The notes beneath the pieces were generated by a model. The model saw nothing but the letters and a program-made list of their open reading frames with translations. It did no database searches and was not told where the DNA came from. 64,000 nucleotides of DNA. Source: Pyrodictium sp. GTDB lineage: Archaea; Thermoproteota; Thermoprotei_A; Sulfolobales; Pyrodictiaceae. Within the stretch, counting starts at the first letter, position 1. Every line of letters begins with the position of its first letter. The stretch is from positions 1,309,996-1,373,995 of the forward strand of contig JABXKE010000002.1 of the NCBI GenBank assembly GCA_013540595.1, read 5' to 3'. A program made the position numbers and the translations under genes. Positions 62,673 through 64,000 of this stretch are shown one piece after another.

Positions 62673-64000
62673 ATGAGAGCACTCTACCCTAGCGGGGCGA
62701 GATTCTCCACGGTCTGGGAGCTCTACTAACTGTTAACACGTAGGAGAACCAGCAAGGGTACTGTAGGCAACACTCTCAAAATAATGGTCCGGAAGGGCCT
62801 CCTAGAAAAGAAGCAAGGCCTGTACAGAGCCCCGGAGACCCGGGAGGAGATGGAGAGGGAATTGGAGGAGTTCCGTGGCGGGCTCCTAGACCTCCTTATG
62901 AAGCTTGGGGAGGAGTATCTGGAGTGGCTTCGCCGGGAGAAGCCGGAGGAGTATGAGAGGCATGCAAGGGAGCTTGCTAGGCTCCAGGGTAAGGCCCGGG
63001 AGGAGTACCTGGTCAGGCTTGGCCAGGTTAGGGGCAGGAACATCCTGCTCCTCATAGACGAGGCTCATAGGACACAGTACGGGATACTGGCTGCCATGAG
63101 GAAGACCGTGTTCCCCAACGCTCTAGCCTTCGGCTTCACGGGAACGCCCGTCTTCAAGTATGAGAGGAACACGTTCATAGAGTTCGGCTACCCAGAGAGG
63201 GGAGAGTACTACCTGGACGTGTATTTTATCAGGGACTCGATACGGGACGGCTTCACGCTCCCCCTAGTCTACCATGCCGTGGGGGAGGGCGAGGTCTCAC
63301 GCGAGGGTGTACGCATAAAGCTTTCTGAGGAGGACATACGGGGCTTCATAGAGGAGTACATGAAGAACCGCGAGGCCGGCCTGGACGTCCTAGAGCAGCT
63401 TGACCCGAGCATCTACCGGAGGGTGGGGAAGTACATTAACAAGGTTAGAGTATTCCTCATGAACGAGGAGCGTATCGATAAGTTAGCCAAGTATATTGTT
63501 GATAGGATTGAGGAGGATACCGAGGGCTTCAAGTTCAAGGCTATGGTAGTTGCAGTAAACCGCCTCGCCTGCGTACGCTTCAAGCGCAAGCTGGAGAAGT
63601 ACCTGGTCGAGAAGTACGGCGAGAAGGCCAGAGAGTGGGTCGAAGTTGTGATGACCTACAACTACAACGATAGAGATAAGGAGATAGTATCCTACAGGGA
63701 GGAGCTCAAGAAGAGATTCGGAACCAGTGACATGAATGAGATTAACAAGGAGATTCAGAGGAGGTTCCTCGAGGAGGAGAACCCCAGGATACTCGTCGTG
63801 ACGGACATGCTCATAACGGGCTTCGACGCCCCAATACTGAAGGTGATGTACCTTGATAAGCCCCTCTACGAGCACCGCCTATTACAGGCCATAGCCCGGG
63901 TGAACAGGCCCTACCCCGACAAGGAGTTCGGGCTGATTGTCGACTCCGTCGGCCTATTGGAGCACCTCTCTAAGACGCTTGCGCTCTACAACATGCTGGC
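62673..64000 (+). pseudogene. hsdR: Chimeric winged-helix/coiled-coil to HsdR helicase gene, runs off the edge
   Basis: The frame starts MRALYPSGARFSTVWELY, stops at TAA (62727), and continues LLTRRRTSKGTVGNTLKIM and VRKGLLEKKQGLYRAP, a winged helix. A charged coiled coil (about 62840-63035) follows. It then becomes the type I restriction helicase: NILLLIDEAHRTQYG, GFTGTP, later VVTDMLITGFDAP and QAIARVNRPY, ending at the window edge. The HsdR nuclease and Walker A part expected before DEAH is absent. ATG 62784 could start the part after the stop. Confidence 0.65.

Overview
This window is chromosomal DNA of a hyperthermophilic crenarchaeon. The best guess is the order Desulfurococcales, probably the Pyrodictiaceae (Pyrodictium, Hyperthermus or Pyrolobus relatives). 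That is inferred from archaeal-only gene types (PyrI, RIO2, XPD, DUF357 fusions, DUF1028, archaeal AAA+ ATPases), a CCA-encoding tRNA gene, frequent TTG/GTG starts, Shine-Dalgarno sites of the GGTGA type, and TATA boxes 20-30 bases before starts. No rRNA gene is present to confirm the taxon, and no CRISPR array was seen.

0-10.8 kb is a conserved metabolic block. On the minus strand pyrF-pyrE-pyrB-pyrI-pyrK-pyrC-pyrD encode all pyrimidine steps from carbamoyl phosphate plus aspartate to UMP, with mostly overlapping genes. Divergent from it, nadA-nadC-nadX make nicotinate mononucleotide from aspartate without aspartate oxidase. An aldo/keto reductase follows.

10.8-19.8 kb is accessory and partly decayed. 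It holds a 0.95-kb non-coding gap, an acetamidase, a shattered archaeal ATPase, a flavin reductase-like gene, and a breakpoint where the 3' parts of hemA and of a short-chain dehydrogenase meet at a CTCGAG hexamer. An AT-rich island then encodes a radical SAM/SPASM enzyme and an MFS exporter, preceded by tiny ORFs that could be a peptide substrate. A broken nucleotidyltransferase closes the section.

19.8-33.5 kb carries envelope genes (GT39-type glycosyltransferase, secreted 843-residue protein, membrane proteins), a second radical SAM/SPASM gene coupled to a His-rich multi-span membrane protein, sfsA, small toxin-antitoxin-like genes and a GT2 glycosyltransferase. 33.5-38.6 kb has rmlC, two diverged copies of a tRNA-Val(CAC) 3' fragment flanking a RelE-type toxin-antitoxin pair, a macro-domain protein, an ArsR-like regulator, RIO2 kinase and two nucleotidyltransferase-like paralogues.

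38.6-47.3 kb holds two surface-anchored proteins (a metallophosphoesterase and a coiled-coil protein) and a binding-protein/permease/ATPase ABC importer. 47.4-53.4 kb is housekeeping: a possible structured RNA, an XPD/Rad3 helicase, a nicotinamidase-like hydrolase, DUF1028, YkgJ-like, a DUF357-cytidylyltransferase and tRNA-Thr(UGU).

53.5-64 kb is accessory again: an integrase-type HTH relic beside the tRNA, a subtilisin-like protease, a truncated ATPase with an operator-like repeat array, and a frameshifted second sfsA. Next comes a GC-rich locus with two signal peptidases around a small secreted protein, a membrane protein and a large DUF2341 secreted protein; it resembles a SipW/TasA-type or AbpA-type filament locus. 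The window ends in a chimeric HsdR-like helicase gene that runs off the edge.

Several genes are broken by single-base indels in or next to short homopolymers. Real decay and sequencing error cannot be told apart from one sequence.
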